The notes beneath the pieces were generated by a model. It ran no database searches. It had not been told where the DNA came from and worked only from the letters and a program-made list of their open reading frames with translations. A program made the translations under genes and the position numbers. This document shows positions 8,601 through 15,698 of a DNA stretch of 43,034 nt, piece by piece. The stretch's first letter is position 1, and each line of letters begins with the position of its first letter. Source of the DNA: Euryarchaeota archaeon UBA130 (lineage in GTDB: Archaea > Thermoplasmatota > Poseidoniia > Poseidoniales > Thalassarchaeaceae); assembly GCA_002505775.1 (NCBI GenBank), contig DAVY01000003.1, forward strand, positions 1-43,034, written 5' to 3'.

Positions 8601-10986
8601 TACCGGGGGGCTGACTTATGAGATTGCTGAAGAATTTAGCGGGGCCACTCCCTCTAAGTGGGTTTCCTCAACTTTGTCTGACCCACTGGACTGCCTCAGG
8701 CTAAAGCTCCTTGATATGCTAGGATCAGAAGGTCCCCAGACACTTGATTCACTGAGTGAGAGACTACCTTTCCCTCTAGGTCAGGTAGAAGCCGTACTAC
8801 AAGAACTTGAAATGCGAAATCTTGTCTCTATAGGGTTCTTTACACAGACTGAGGAGGGTGAATACATACTCCGGGTAGACGAGTACAGAATAACTGGGGG
8901 TAGCGTTGAAGTTGTTGATTACAGAACTCTGCAGACATTACTTCTACAGAAATCATTCACAAAGTTCTCTGAGCCTTCTGAGGCGATAAGGTCCTTAGCA
9001 CTGATTCAGAGAAGGGATGAGCTCATACACAGGGTGGAGAATTTTAGATTCAGGGATTGGAAAGATTTCAAGCACGACAAGGATGTATACAATGGCAGAC
9101 TTCTGCACAATAGGGTAGGCTATACCACCCTAGATCAGATTCCAATGCTTCTGGGGCTACGTTCAGATCCGTGGATTGGCTCTCTAGAGGAGGAGCTTCT
9201 TGAAAAAATTCCCGAGGAGGGGATTACAAGGGCAGAGATTCTCGCTGAATACCCAAGAGGAAAGGAGAACCAGCATATCCAGAAGAGTGTCAAGAGAGCC
9301 CTTTCAAACCTAGAAAGGCAACTCATTGTAGCTAAGCAGTACCTCGATGTTCCGAACAGAAAGAGATCTATAGCCCTCTTCAGGAGAATTCACGGAATAG
9401 TGAAGCCAATGGATTTCCCCGAGGCCCTAACCGCATTGATTTCGAAAATCGGACCCGTGAGGCTTCATACACTGAGGTTCTTTGTAAGTAGGCCAGTAGA
9501 AGAGTTGGCTGAAGTGTTGAGAGACTTGGAGAACGATGGGAAGATCTGCAGAGTTGTAGCACTGCAACCCGATCCAACGGATTACTATTCTTCCCATGAA
9601 GACGCTGAGAGACTACTCTCCCCGATGGCCGAGGACAGGAACATGCGTATTCTTGCACAATCGGATCCTTTCTGTAGTCGTTTCATACAAGAAGTTAGAA
9701 TGATTCTGAAGCAGGGATGGTATCATCCTGTTTTCAAAGGTGTTGACCCTATAGGGAGAATACTGATGTTCGTAGTCAATGACTACCTGGAAATCAAGGA
9801 TGTCAATATTCCGCATTCCTACCTTGACGAGTTCAAAGACACCTTCAACGATCTTCTGGAAAATTACAGAGATAGGCTGGTCGATGTATCCGTAATGCAC
9901 TCATTCAATGGAGTCCCAGTTCACGATTGTGATGAAAATATACAGTCAATCCTTTCCGACCTCGGATTCGTCTCGATGGGAGACGGCGAGAGATACATCA
10001 GGGGAGGAGTAGTAGAACCTAGGCCAAGGAAGAGCATCAACAGGCTTCTCTTTCACACTCATAACATCCATCAAGTCAGTAGATGGGAGAATGAGACATA
10101 CGCACTCAAGGAAATCGACGAGCTAAGAGACGACTTCGCCCTCAGGGGCCGTTGTGAGATGTTCAGGGTCGACCTTCAGTCAATGGCCGCTACAGAGCAA
10201 CTTCACCAGGGAACCAACCTCAGAGGTCATCAGGTTTGGGCCAGACTCCCTCATTTCCAGAGATTGCTTGCCATTAGAAACGCACCTCCCGAGGATGACG
10301 ATTTCGGAATATTGGAATTCTTCAGAAATCATAACGACCCATCCGTATTTATGGAGCGATTGGCAATGAGAAGGGCGGAGTTCAGGAAACTAATTTCTCC
10401 TTTGGTCAGAAGCGGGCACCTGGTTCAGGATTACAGAGGCGGATTCAAGACAGTAGAGCCAATGAGAAGCGATGATTTGTGGAGCATAAAAAGGCAGTAT
10501 CTAAGGGAACTCGTTGAGGACTATCCCGTGATTTCAATGAAACAGTTCGAAAGGCTTGCTGGAACCCCATTCTCCCCAGAAGAAATTAGCGATGTTCTCC
10601 ATGAGTTTGAGGAAGACGGCACCCTGATCAAAGGATTCCTAGTGGACGACCAACACGATATCAGTTGGGGCAGGAAGGAGATTTTGGAGTCCGAGGGGAT
10701 TCCTAAGACCCGCGATCTAGTGATCCCCCCTTCTGATCCATTGATTCACTACTTTGGAGGTTTGCTAAGGGAGAGATTTGGTTTTGGCTCCGCCTATCTG
10801 GTATTCCACAAGGAAGAGCCGATTGCCGCCTTCAAGGCGAATACTAGGAACGCAACTATTGATGTCACAGACTTTGTTGGGGATTCCGAATTAGAGAAAG
10901 AAGCTCTGAGGGTGATGAAGGAGTTCGCATGGGAGCACCAGATGCCACTTACTGGGGATCTTTATGAGAAACTAAGATCGCGCTGA
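5686..10986 (+). CDS. lhr: Very large Lhr-family superfamily 2 helicase
   Basis: DNA/RNA translocase of the Lhr group, thought to act in DNA repair. Helicase core: motif I SPTGSGKT at residues 60-67, motif II DEMH at 183-186, SAT motif III near 217, a SSLEMGIDIG motif V region and motif VI QRIGRAG at 378-384. Archaeal Lhr proteins are usually about 850-950 residues; this one is 1,766, with an extra ~850 residues rich in winged-helix-like segments. From about residue 1680 the tail (PPSDPLIHYFG, then FGFGSAYLVF and PIAAFKANTR) resembles the end of AlkZ/YcaQ-type (HTH_42) glycosylase folds found on long bacterial Lhr; this comparison is from memory. The GTG start could be replaced by ATG at 5698, which has AGGTG 9 nt upstream. 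The 3' end overlaps artA by 15 bp. Confidence 0.9.
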   Translation: MPRKMPQIEYVEDRMESEELLERLCPPVRNWFKDKFPDFTEPQKVAIPRILNGEHLLLCSPTGSGKTLTAFLTIIDDLVRRSLDGSLPDAVQCVYISPIKALANDIEKNLMGPLGEIKERYLPSRAKEIKVGLRTGDTPQSEREKMLRKPPHILITTPESLGLGLASKRFRPILDQMKWFIIDEMHSLVPTKRGTHLSLSMALMDSVVSSDVQRIGISATMEPLDAVAEFLVASDSRESDVDPQKVAIAKISGDRELDLDIILPTPRFSSIPVKEILDHNVDRIKELAEAHTTTLVFVNTRNMTETVVQRLKIAGMEGVEGHHGSMDKAIRLDVESKLKNGLLRCVVSSSSLEMGIDIGSVDLVIQVGSPGSIATALQRIGRAGHQVGGLPRARFLPTSPHDLVELVALQMAILEGEMDLLKFPENSLDVLAQFLIGLTIIKEWDIDDAYELVSSSWPYRSLPYDDYIEVLDMLDEERRVWLDWEDNRFGKRGFAQMIYYTNIGTIAPDNSYLVFTGDGTLVGQLSSSFVSSLRNGDVFLLGGSTYRVASVRGTRVNVTPATGYRPTIPSWTGEANSRTHELSQAVLRLLGQVSVGARMGTDYEPILTEALQLNKPVAMALKQFLDEHTATTFQVPSNDRILIEQVDSPLPTYVVTTCRGRAFNLALGYLFAGIASKENIIIHELSFDENGFLAKLSHEVEISKIPEVFRNDTSEDILQRYMMDSQLFSKRFREVSSRSMLNPRRIGAEEVSPKQFQQKAEAIMTKHRQMEGSVIIREAMSEILTGDLDMEQLGKFISRMDSEDVRIVHRHVKMPSPLGMTLFMSAFEDLLSLRTRAYLIKDVDPEILRRLLGARSLATDLDKDTISDYYQSKVAVPKNAIDLLRLMDMGGGLERGLTNPLYNSKLSGIEISTIRGWVHELAERGLITKVRNTNHEQIDDKWFSMRMAGVHGTLGCLAVAGASEMEDLRALYTGGLTYEIAEEFSGATPSKWVSSTLSDPLDCLRLKLLDMLGSEGPQTLDSLSERLPFPLGQVEAVLQELEMRNLVSIGFFTQTEEGEYILRVDEYRITGGSVEVVDYRTLQTLLLQKSFTKFSEPSEAIRSLALIQRRDELIHRVENFRFRDWKDFKHDKDVYNGRLLHNRVGYTTLDQIPMLLGLRSDPWIGSLEEELLEKIPEEGITRAEILAEYPRGKENQHIQKSVKRALSNLERQLIVAKQYLDVPNRKRSIALFRRIHGIVKPMDFPEALTALISKIGPVRLHTLRFFVSRPVEELAEVLRDLENDGKICRVVALQPDPTDYYSSHEDAERLLSPMAEDRNMRILAQSDPFCSRFIQEVRMILKQGWYHPVFKGVDPIGRILMFVVNDYLEIKDVNIPHSYLDEFKDTFNDLLENYRDRLVDVSVMHSFNGVPVHDCDENIQSILSDLGFVSMGDGERYIRGGVVEPRPRKSINRLLFHTHNIHQVSRWENETYALKEIDELRDDFALRGRCEMFRVDLQSMAATEQLHQGTNLRGHQVWARLPHFQRLLAIRNAPPEDDDFGILEFFRNHNDPSVFMERLAMRRAEFRKLISPLVRSGHLVQDYRGGFKTVEPMRSDDLWSIKRQYLRELVEDYPVISMKQFERLAGTPFSPEEISDVLHEFEEDGTLIKGFLVDDQHDISWGRKEILESEGIPKTRDLVIPPSDPLIHYFGGLLRERFGFGSAYLVFHKEEPIAAFKANTRNATIDVTDFVGDSELEKEALRVMKEFAWEHQMPLTGDLYEKLRSR

Positions 10987-11964
10987 CTTAGTCTCACTCT
11001 TCGAAAACAATTTGGTCAAAGGCTTTGTAATCCTGATTATGTGCCTATGTAACTCTGGAAGAAGATCGAATAATGCGGTGGCCATTAGGAACATCGCAAA
11101 TAGGCTTGCCAGCTTTGCCGCATAGCTATGGGTGAAGTCGAACATATCGATCTCAGAACCAGAATAAAGCCTCCAGTTGGGATACGTATCACTTAGCCAC
11201 ACTATTCCCGCATTTCTGAATACGTTAAGGACATGAATCGTTGGGATCGCAATCAATAAGCCCCTGGCTCGCCTCTTCCAAGAGACTGAACTCAATGCTA
11301 CTATCGCACCGACGAAAATTATCATCGATTGGAGGGCAGAGCAAGCTAGTATGAAGCTAACACTAACTGGTGTCCCATCTGAATGGTTGAATGGGATGAA
11401 GAAGCCACTTTCTCCAAGAGGTTCGGTAAGGAAATATCTACTTCCTTCCCATTGTGAAACCGTGATTGCTCCTTCCGGGAGGTCAACCATCATCTCCCCA
11501 ACCTCAAACGAACCAAGGCCAGCAAACTCTAGCAACCACTCTGTGCTCCGAGCCGTCATTTCAACGAATTCCATATTGAGGATTGGTATGCTGTAAACGA
11601 TGTAATAGGGTATTACCGACCAAGCCACAGCGCCTCTTAGCCAAATCATAGACTCGTCTTTCATTTCCCAGTTCCTTATTTCCCAAATCCCCAAGACTAT
11701 ACCCGCTGGAAGGGCACCAGCTGTCATGATGACAAGTAACGGATCCCTAATTTCAACAAAGTGAGCGGACTGCATGTAGAAAAATAGTCCTAGCAGTGAC
11801 CACCCAATTGCCGCGGAATATGAGGCAAGAGCCGACTCTCCACGATGGAAAGAGAACGCCAATAACAAAGCGCCGAACCAGCAGAATGAGAGCCAGAGCG
11901 AGAATTCAGGCACTCCGATAGCATCAGCGAAAGAGGATGTCAAAGCCTCGATTGGGTCCTCCAT
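10972..11964 (-). CDS. artA: Archaeosortase A (transmembrane cysteine transpeptidase)
   Basis: Multi-pass membrane enzyme of the exosortase/archaeosortase family. It cleaves C-terminal sorting tails (PGF-CTERM in characterised cases) and links the protein to a lipid. The 330 residues contain about eight hydrophobic segments. The catalytic signature is present: Cys208 in ACSALQSM, Arg250 in NVFRNAGIVW, and a third polar site FDFTHSYAAK with His279. A loop of about 50 residues (roughly 150-200) precedes the catalytic Cys and probably faces outside. The C-terminus is a basic cytoplasmic tail. ATG at 11962-11964 (complement) opens the frame. No clear PGF-CTERM substrate is encoded in the window. 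It is convergent with lhr and divergent from gmhA. Confidence 0.88.
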   Translation of the reverse strand: MEDPIEALTSSFADAIGVPEFSLWLSFCWFGALLLAFSFHRGESALASYSAAIGWSLLGLFFYMQSAHFVEIRDPLLVIMTAGALPAGIVLGIWEIRNWEMKDESMIWLRGAVAWSVIPYYIVYSIPILNMEFVEMTARSTEWLLEFAGLGSFEVGEMMVDLPEGAITVSQWEGSRYFLTEPLGESGFFIPFNHSDGTPVSVSFILACSALQSMIIFVGAIVALSSVSWKRRARGLLIAIPTIHVLNVFRNAGIVWLSDTYPNWRLYSGSEIDMFDFTHSYAAKLASLFAMFLMATALFDLLPELHRHIIRITKPLTKLFSKSETKSARS

Positions 11965-11987
11965 GGCACTAACGAGCCATCAACCCG

Positions 11988-11996
11988 TAAATATGA
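11988..11996 (+). promoter_or_regulatory. TATA-like box upstream of gmhA
   Basis: TAAATATGA is the only AT-rich block in the gap between artA and gmhA, centred 33 nt before the gmhA ATG. This spacing is consistent with an archaeal TATA box and a very short leader. No purine-rich BRE was clearly resolved. Confidence 0.45.
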
Positions 11997-12024
11997 TGCC
12001 CTCAACGGATAGCCGGGCGAATAC

Positions 12025-12594
12025 ATGACTTCCGACTTTTTGGACTTCGCAAATGGCTACCTATTCGACCTTAAGAGAACTATCGATGAGCTACCTATGG
12101 GCGATTTGCATACCCTGTATTCCAAGGTCCTGTCGGTCGCTTCCAGCGACTCAACTGTGCACTTCATCGGGAATGGGGGAAGTGCCGCAACTCCATCACA
12201 CAGCGCAGGGGATTGGTCCAAAGAGCTAGGACTCAAAACTATATCACATTCCGATAACATTTCTTCCTTCTCCGCATGGGCCAATGATGAAGGCTATTCA
12301 CAAGTTTTTGTCGGACAGCTATCCACATTTGCATCTGAGGGTGATTTAGTCATTGCATACTCTGGTTCTGGAAACTCGGACAACATTATCAACGGCATCA
12401 AATATGCAAAGAGCATCGGATGCGATACAGTAGGAATTACCGGTGATTACAAGGGAATGGGAGGGGGGAAACTTGCAAAAATTGTCGATTTGGCTATAAT
12501 CGTGCCCAGTACCTCGATGGAAAGGATTGAGGACGTCCAGCTGATAATCAACCATATCATCAAAGAAGCTGTAAAATCGGAAAAAGAGCTGTGA
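12025..12594 (+). CDS. gmhA: Sedoheptulose 7-phosphate isomerase (GmhA-like SIS protein)
   Basis: SIS-domain phosphosugar isomerase. In the known pathway it converts sedoheptulose 7-phosphate to D-glycero-D-manno-heptose 7-phosphate for surface glycans. The 189 residues match GmhA length. The phosphosugar-binding signatures are present: GNGGSAATPSH near residue 50, YSGSGNSDN near 115, and the ITGDYKGMGGGKLAK loop, followed by IEDVQLIINHII, a typical GmhA C-terminal helix. It sits 4 nt before a GmhB-like phosphatase, so the heptose assignment rests on both sequence and context. Transketolase halves at 38613-40387 could supply sedoheptulose 7-phosphate. A heptose kinase/nucleotidyltransferase is not in this window. 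DiaA-like non-catalytic SIS proteins are a less likely alternative. Confidence 0.85.
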   Translation: MTSDFLDFANGYLFDLKRTIDELPMGDLHTLYSKVLSVASSDSTVHFIGNGGSAATPSHSAGDWSKELGLKTISHSDNISSFSAWANDEGYSQVFVGQLSTFASEGDLVIAYSGSGNSDNIINGIKYAKSIGCDTVGITGDYKGMGGGKLAKIVDLAIIVPSTSMERIEDVQLIINHIIKEAVKSEKEL

Positions 12595-12598
12595 TATT

Positions 12599-13234
12599 AT
12601 GTTCCCGCCAATGAGGGATAGGGAGAGCCTGCATTCTCCCTTGCATCTAGAACCACTGCCCTCCGAGGAGCCTTGGGGAGGCAAGATTGCATATCTGGAT
12701 AGAGACGGTGTGATAATCAGGGGGTTCGAGAGTTATGTCAATGATACCTCTGAAGTGTTCGTTCTTGAAAATGCCGCCAATTCTATAGGAGAACTAAGGA
12801 GGAATGGATTCAGGATCTGTATTGTTACTAACCAGTCCCCCATTGGCAGAGGGCTTTGGTCTAGAGAAAACCTAGCACTGATTCACGACAAGATGAGGGA
12901 AGAGCTACTTCGTTCGGACCCAGACGCCATCCTTGACCTGACTCTTCATAGCCCATACGCCCCATGGCATAATTCATGGGCCAGAAAACCGAATCCCGGT
13001 ATGCTTGAAGCAGGCAGACAGATTATCGATGCCGCACACGCTGGCAAGTCCTTGAAAGAGGCAGATATCAAATTTGGAGATAATTGGAAAGATCGCCCCT
13101 CGGAGTCAGATTCAGTGATGGTAGGAGATAGAAACGTGGATATTATGGCAGCATCTGCTCACGGTGTCAGATCATTCAGATGTAATCCGGATATTGGTAT
13201 CAGTGAGGTAATCTCCGAAATCTTGGAGAATTGA
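12599..13234 (+). CDS. gmhB: GmhB-like HAD phosphatase (heptose bisphosphatase)
   Basis: Haloacid dehalogenase-type phosphatase predicted to remove the C7 phosphate of heptose 1,7-bisphosphate. HAD motif I is YLDRDGVI with the two catalytic aspartates. Motif II is the IVTNQSPIGRG segment typical of GmhB. Motif III is the RKPNPGM lysine region, and motif IV is VMVGDRNVDIMAA. In classical GmhB a Cys/His zinc loop precedes RKP. Here that stretch (LHSPYAPWHNSWARKP) has no cysteine, so the zinc site seems lost. The 211 residues include a ~20 residue N-terminal extension. ATG at 12599 has GTGAT just upstream, overlapping the gmhA stop. The gene runs directly into tiaS. Histidinol-phosphatase-like activity is an alternative. 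Confidence 0.82.
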   Translation: MFPPMRDRESLHSPLHLEPLPSEEPWGGKIAYLDRDGVIIRGFESYVNDTSEVFVLENAANSIGELRRNGFRICIVTNQSPIGRGLWSRENLALIHDKMREELLRSDPDAILDLTLHSPYAPWHNSWARKPNPGMLEAGRQIIDAAHAGKSLKEADIKFGDNWKDRPSESDSVMVGDRNVDIMAASAHGVRSFRCNPDIGISEVISEILEN

Positions 13235-13236
13235 CC

Positions 13237-14490
13237 ATGAAAAAAAGTAACTTGACAGTTAGGATTGGCTTGGATGATACCGACCATCCAGATTTTGGAT
13301 GTACGACATACTCATTCGAGGAACTCATGGGTCGCTTGAATGAAATAAAGGAACTCAAGATAATTGAAAGGAGGCTAGTTCGTTTATGGCCGTATGCGTC
13401 AAGGAGGACCAGGGGGAATGGCGCTCTTTCCGCAGTAGTAGAAATTCCCTTAGATTCCAAGAGCAATTTACTTGCTTGTTGTAAATCATGGTTTGATGAT
13501 TTATTGTCAGAAATTGCTAGCTATCCTGATGCCGAGAATAATCCTTCTCCAGCTCTCCTTGTTTCTTTTGATGCGACTCCCTCTGATTGGTATTGGGAAG
13601 CTGTCAGGGGAGAGGTAAGTCTAGATGATAGAATCAAAGAAGTAACCGACTCGAAAATATTCGTTCTCTCCCACGAAGATCAGTGGGGGGTCATTGGCGC
13701 TAGCGCAGCAATTTCTTGGATGCCACCAGGGAATCATTCATGGGAGCTAATCGGATGGAGAGCAGATGAAAAAATCGGTACTGAGCGGACAATCTCGAAG
13801 AAATCAATAGATGAAATGTCTAGGCTTTTCCCTGATACATTCATGAACAGAGATCCCACGTCTGATAAGGGCATTATTTCCCCTCGAACTCCCTGCCCTG
13901 TCCTTTACGGAATACGGGGAGCAAACAAGTCTGCAGTGGAGTCAGCCAACTCGTGGATTCAAGGTGTAGAAGGAAACGAGAGATGCTTCAAGTGGTCATC
14001 TCACATCACGAATCAATTATCCGATGACCACTTAGAGGGCACTTCCAGTGGGACGGTCATTTCTAAGCCAGAGGTAATGAAAGGAGCTCATGCAACCGTC
14101 AAGGTAATTTCTGACCAAGAGGGTTTGAACCTAGTGGCTTTTAATGAAGGTGGCAACGTCAATAAATTGCTGAGGCAGCTGATGCCGGGAGACAGGATTT
14201 CATGGATGGGACTTAGATCACCAGACGGTTCTATACACCTTGAGAGGCTCAAATTGGACTCTGCTAGCCCTAGGAATCTTTCTCGGCCCGAGTGTTGCGG
14301 GATCTCCATGCGGAGTAAAGGAAGGGGACAGGATCTTTACTGCGATAAATGCAGAAGGAAAGCGGAGAAATCTTGGATTTTTGATCAGTGGTCTCCAGTT
14401 GGTCTGGACCTTGTGGAGGGGTGGTCACAACCCACTCCATCAAACAGAAGGCATCTTTCAATGCCTCTTGAACATGGAATTCCGATGTAG
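13237..14490 (+). CDS. tiaS: tRNA(Ile2) 2-agmatinylcytidine synthetase TiaS
   Basis: Modifies the wobble cytidine of the AUA-reading tRNA-Ile with agmatine, so that it reads AUA and not AUG; essential and specific to archaea. The 417-residue protein (from ATG 13237) has the N-terminal RIGLDDTDHPDFGCTTYS signature of the catalytic domain. A middle domain carries the GANKSAVESA segment. An OB-fold-like section follows (ATVKVISDQEGLNLVAF to MPGDRISWMGL). The C-terminal zinc ribbon has CCG and a later CDKC. An in-frame TTG at 13231 overlaps the gmhB stop, but ATG at 13237 is preferred. Operon position behind gmhAB looks accidental with respect to function. Confidence 0.93.
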   Translation: MKKSNLTVRIGLDDTDHPDFGCTTYSFEELMGRLNEIKELKIIERRLVRLWPYASRRTRGNGALSAVVEIPLDSKSNLLACCKSWFDDLLSEIASYPDAENNPSPALLVSFDATPSDWYWEAVRGEVSLDDRIKEVTDSKIFVLSHEDQWGVIGASAAISWMPPGNHSWELIGWRADEKIGTERTISKKSIDEMSRLFPDTFMNRDPTSDKGIISPRTPCPVLYGIRGANKSAVESANSWIQGVEGNERCFKWSSHITNQLSDDHLEGTSSGTVISKPEVMKGAHATVKVISDQEGLNLVAFNEGGNVNKLLRQLMPGDRISWMGLRSPDGSIHLERLKLDSASPRNLSRPECCGISMRSKGRGQDLYCDKCRRKAEKSWIFDQWSPVGLDLVEGWSQPTPSNRRHLSMPLEHGIPM

Positions 14491-14491
14491 G

Positions 14492-14499
14492 TTTTTATC
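14492..14499 (+). promoter_or_regulatory. TATA-like box upstream of small membrane protein
   Basis: TTTTTATC is centred about 25 nt before the ATG at 14521, the spacing expected for a leaderless archaeal transcript. It directly follows the tiaS stop, so it might also act in tiaS termination. Confidence 0.45.
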
Positions 14500-14520
14500 T
14501 CAAATACGCCTCAGGTAATC

Positions 14521-14721
14521 ATGGAGACAGAACAGGTATTACAAGCCATCCTGATTCTGACAGCCTTTCTTATGGTTTTCTTCATCATTGGGAGGTTTAC
14601 AGGATCCTCGAGCTCTGTTGAGAAAGAATACTCTGGGGTCGCAAGGTCCCCGGAGGAATTGTATGAGCCTACAGAAGAAGCCATTTCAGAAATGGAGTCT
14701 CTAATCTCTAAGCTCAACTAG
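14521..14721 (+). CDS. Small single-pass membrane protein, unknown function
   Basis: 66 residues. I do not recognise a family. An N-terminal hydrophobic helix (residues ~8-27, ILILTAFLMVFFIIGRF) is followed by a serine-rich linker and an acidic, charged tail. The tail contains the helix-prone EEAISEMESLISKLN ending. It is probably an N-out or N-in single-span protein with a soluble tail. A TATA-like box at the right distance and a clean ATG support expression. It overlaps the convergent RecA-like ATPase gene by 8 bp. Confidence 0.65.
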   Translation: METEQVLQAILILTAFLMVFFIIGRFTGSSSSVEKEYSGVARSPEELYEPTEEAISEMESLISKLN

Positions 14722-15298
14722 ATATCTCTTCAAGACCATGGTTTGTCATTAACAGTAGCTTTTCGACACCTTCGGAACGAATTATACGAACCCCTTGTCT
14801 CATCGGATGTTTTTGTAGAAAAACCGTCTGATAAGCCTCCTTAACTGACCTCCCACCTCTGGAAATCCAGTTACTTTCCGAAGCCCCGGATGCATCCTCA
14901 TATGAGCTAGAGGTAATTACAACATTAGTAGCCTTACAATTTTCTGATATCCTCATAACCGACTTAATTTCCTCTTTTTTAGCCCTGCCATAGCTTCCGC
15001 ACCAATCGTCCACTATGACGATATCCGACTTGTTGAAATCCCTACTCATCGATAATATAGCATCAGTATATTTTGGGAGCTCACTCGAAAAATGAATTAT
15101 GGAAATATTCTCATAACCCTCCTCGGAAATACCGCTAAGAATCTCTCTAGCTCTATCTAAATTCGGCATCTCCCTGCATGCCCAAACCACCTTTCCGCCA
15201 CTTGAGATTATGCCCGATACTACGCCGAGGCACAAAGCCGTCTTCCCCGAGCCAGGACTTGCTGAGACATGTACAGCCCCCTCCTCGTAACCTATCAT
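14714..15298 (-). CDS. RecA/RadB/KaiC-like P-loop ATPase with short N-terminus
   Basis: A 194-residue RecA-fold ATPase. Walker A is ASPGSGKT at residues 13-20, followed by ALCLG as in RadB/KaiC. Walker B is DIVIVDDWCG near 93-101. The region VVITSSSYED fits the strand after Walker B. Length and overall layout are closest to RadB-like or circadian-type single RecA domains, but I would not name it RadB. The start is odd: the ATG sits only 12 residues before Walker A, yet the codons upstream, back to a TAG at 15371-15373, read NLLRRD directly before it. That looks like the missing family N-terminus, but the stretch holds no ATG, GTG or TTG. The gene is divergent from the membrane protein at 15394. 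Confidence 0.7.
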   Translation of the reverse strand: MIGYEEGAVHVSASPGSGKTALCLGVVSGIISSGGKVVWACREMPNLDRAREILSGISEEGYENISIIHFSSELPKYTDAILSMSRDFNKSDIVIVDDWCGSYGRAKKEEIKSVMRISENCKATNVVITSSSYEDASGASESNWISRGGRSVKEAYQTVFLQKHPMRQGVRIIRSEGVEKLLLMTNHGLEEISS

Positions 15299-15393
15299 GT
15301 CTCTTCGTAAAAGATTAGGTGAAAGAGCATTGCTACGATTTTTTTCAGAGAAATATAATCTACGTATTACCTAATCCGCAATACGGAGATACC

Positions 15394-15690
15394 ATGGCTG
15401 ACAGAATCCCTAGGAGGCAGGCACCCGAATTCCGGGATTCCGACGAGGGCATGATTTCGTCTATATTGGATGATGGTTTCCTGAGAGTCGCACTCGATGA
15501 CGCTAATCAATACGGACCTCATGCAATGATCCTCTTGCTTGGAATCGTCTCAACCATTACAGGCTTGGTGTTATTCCTTGCGATGACAGACCCAAAACTA
15601 TCAGTTGGGGCTACCATCCTTCTGATAATTTTGATAGCATTGGAAGTCAGGTTCAAGGTAATAAGAGGAATCTTCTACTCGGTAGAGTAG
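15394..15690 (+). CDS. Small two-helix membrane protein, unknown function
   Basis: 98 residues from ATG 15394. A longer frame from 15319 overlaps the promoter region and adds sequence with no domain. The first ~40 residues are charged and soluble (MADRIPRRQAPEF, acidic patch). Two hydrophobic helices follow, about 46-67 and 72-90, with a short DPKLS turn between them. The C-terminus is basic then hydrophobic. No family recognised. It may be an accessory subunit of a membrane complex. It lies 8 bp from the end of convergent purB. Confidence 0.6.
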   Translation: MADRIPRRQAPEFRDSDEGMISSILDDGFLRVALDDANQYGPHAMILLLGIVSTITGLVLFLAMTDPKLSVGATILLIILIALEVRFKVIRGIFYSVE

Positions 15691-15698
15691 TGCTAAAA

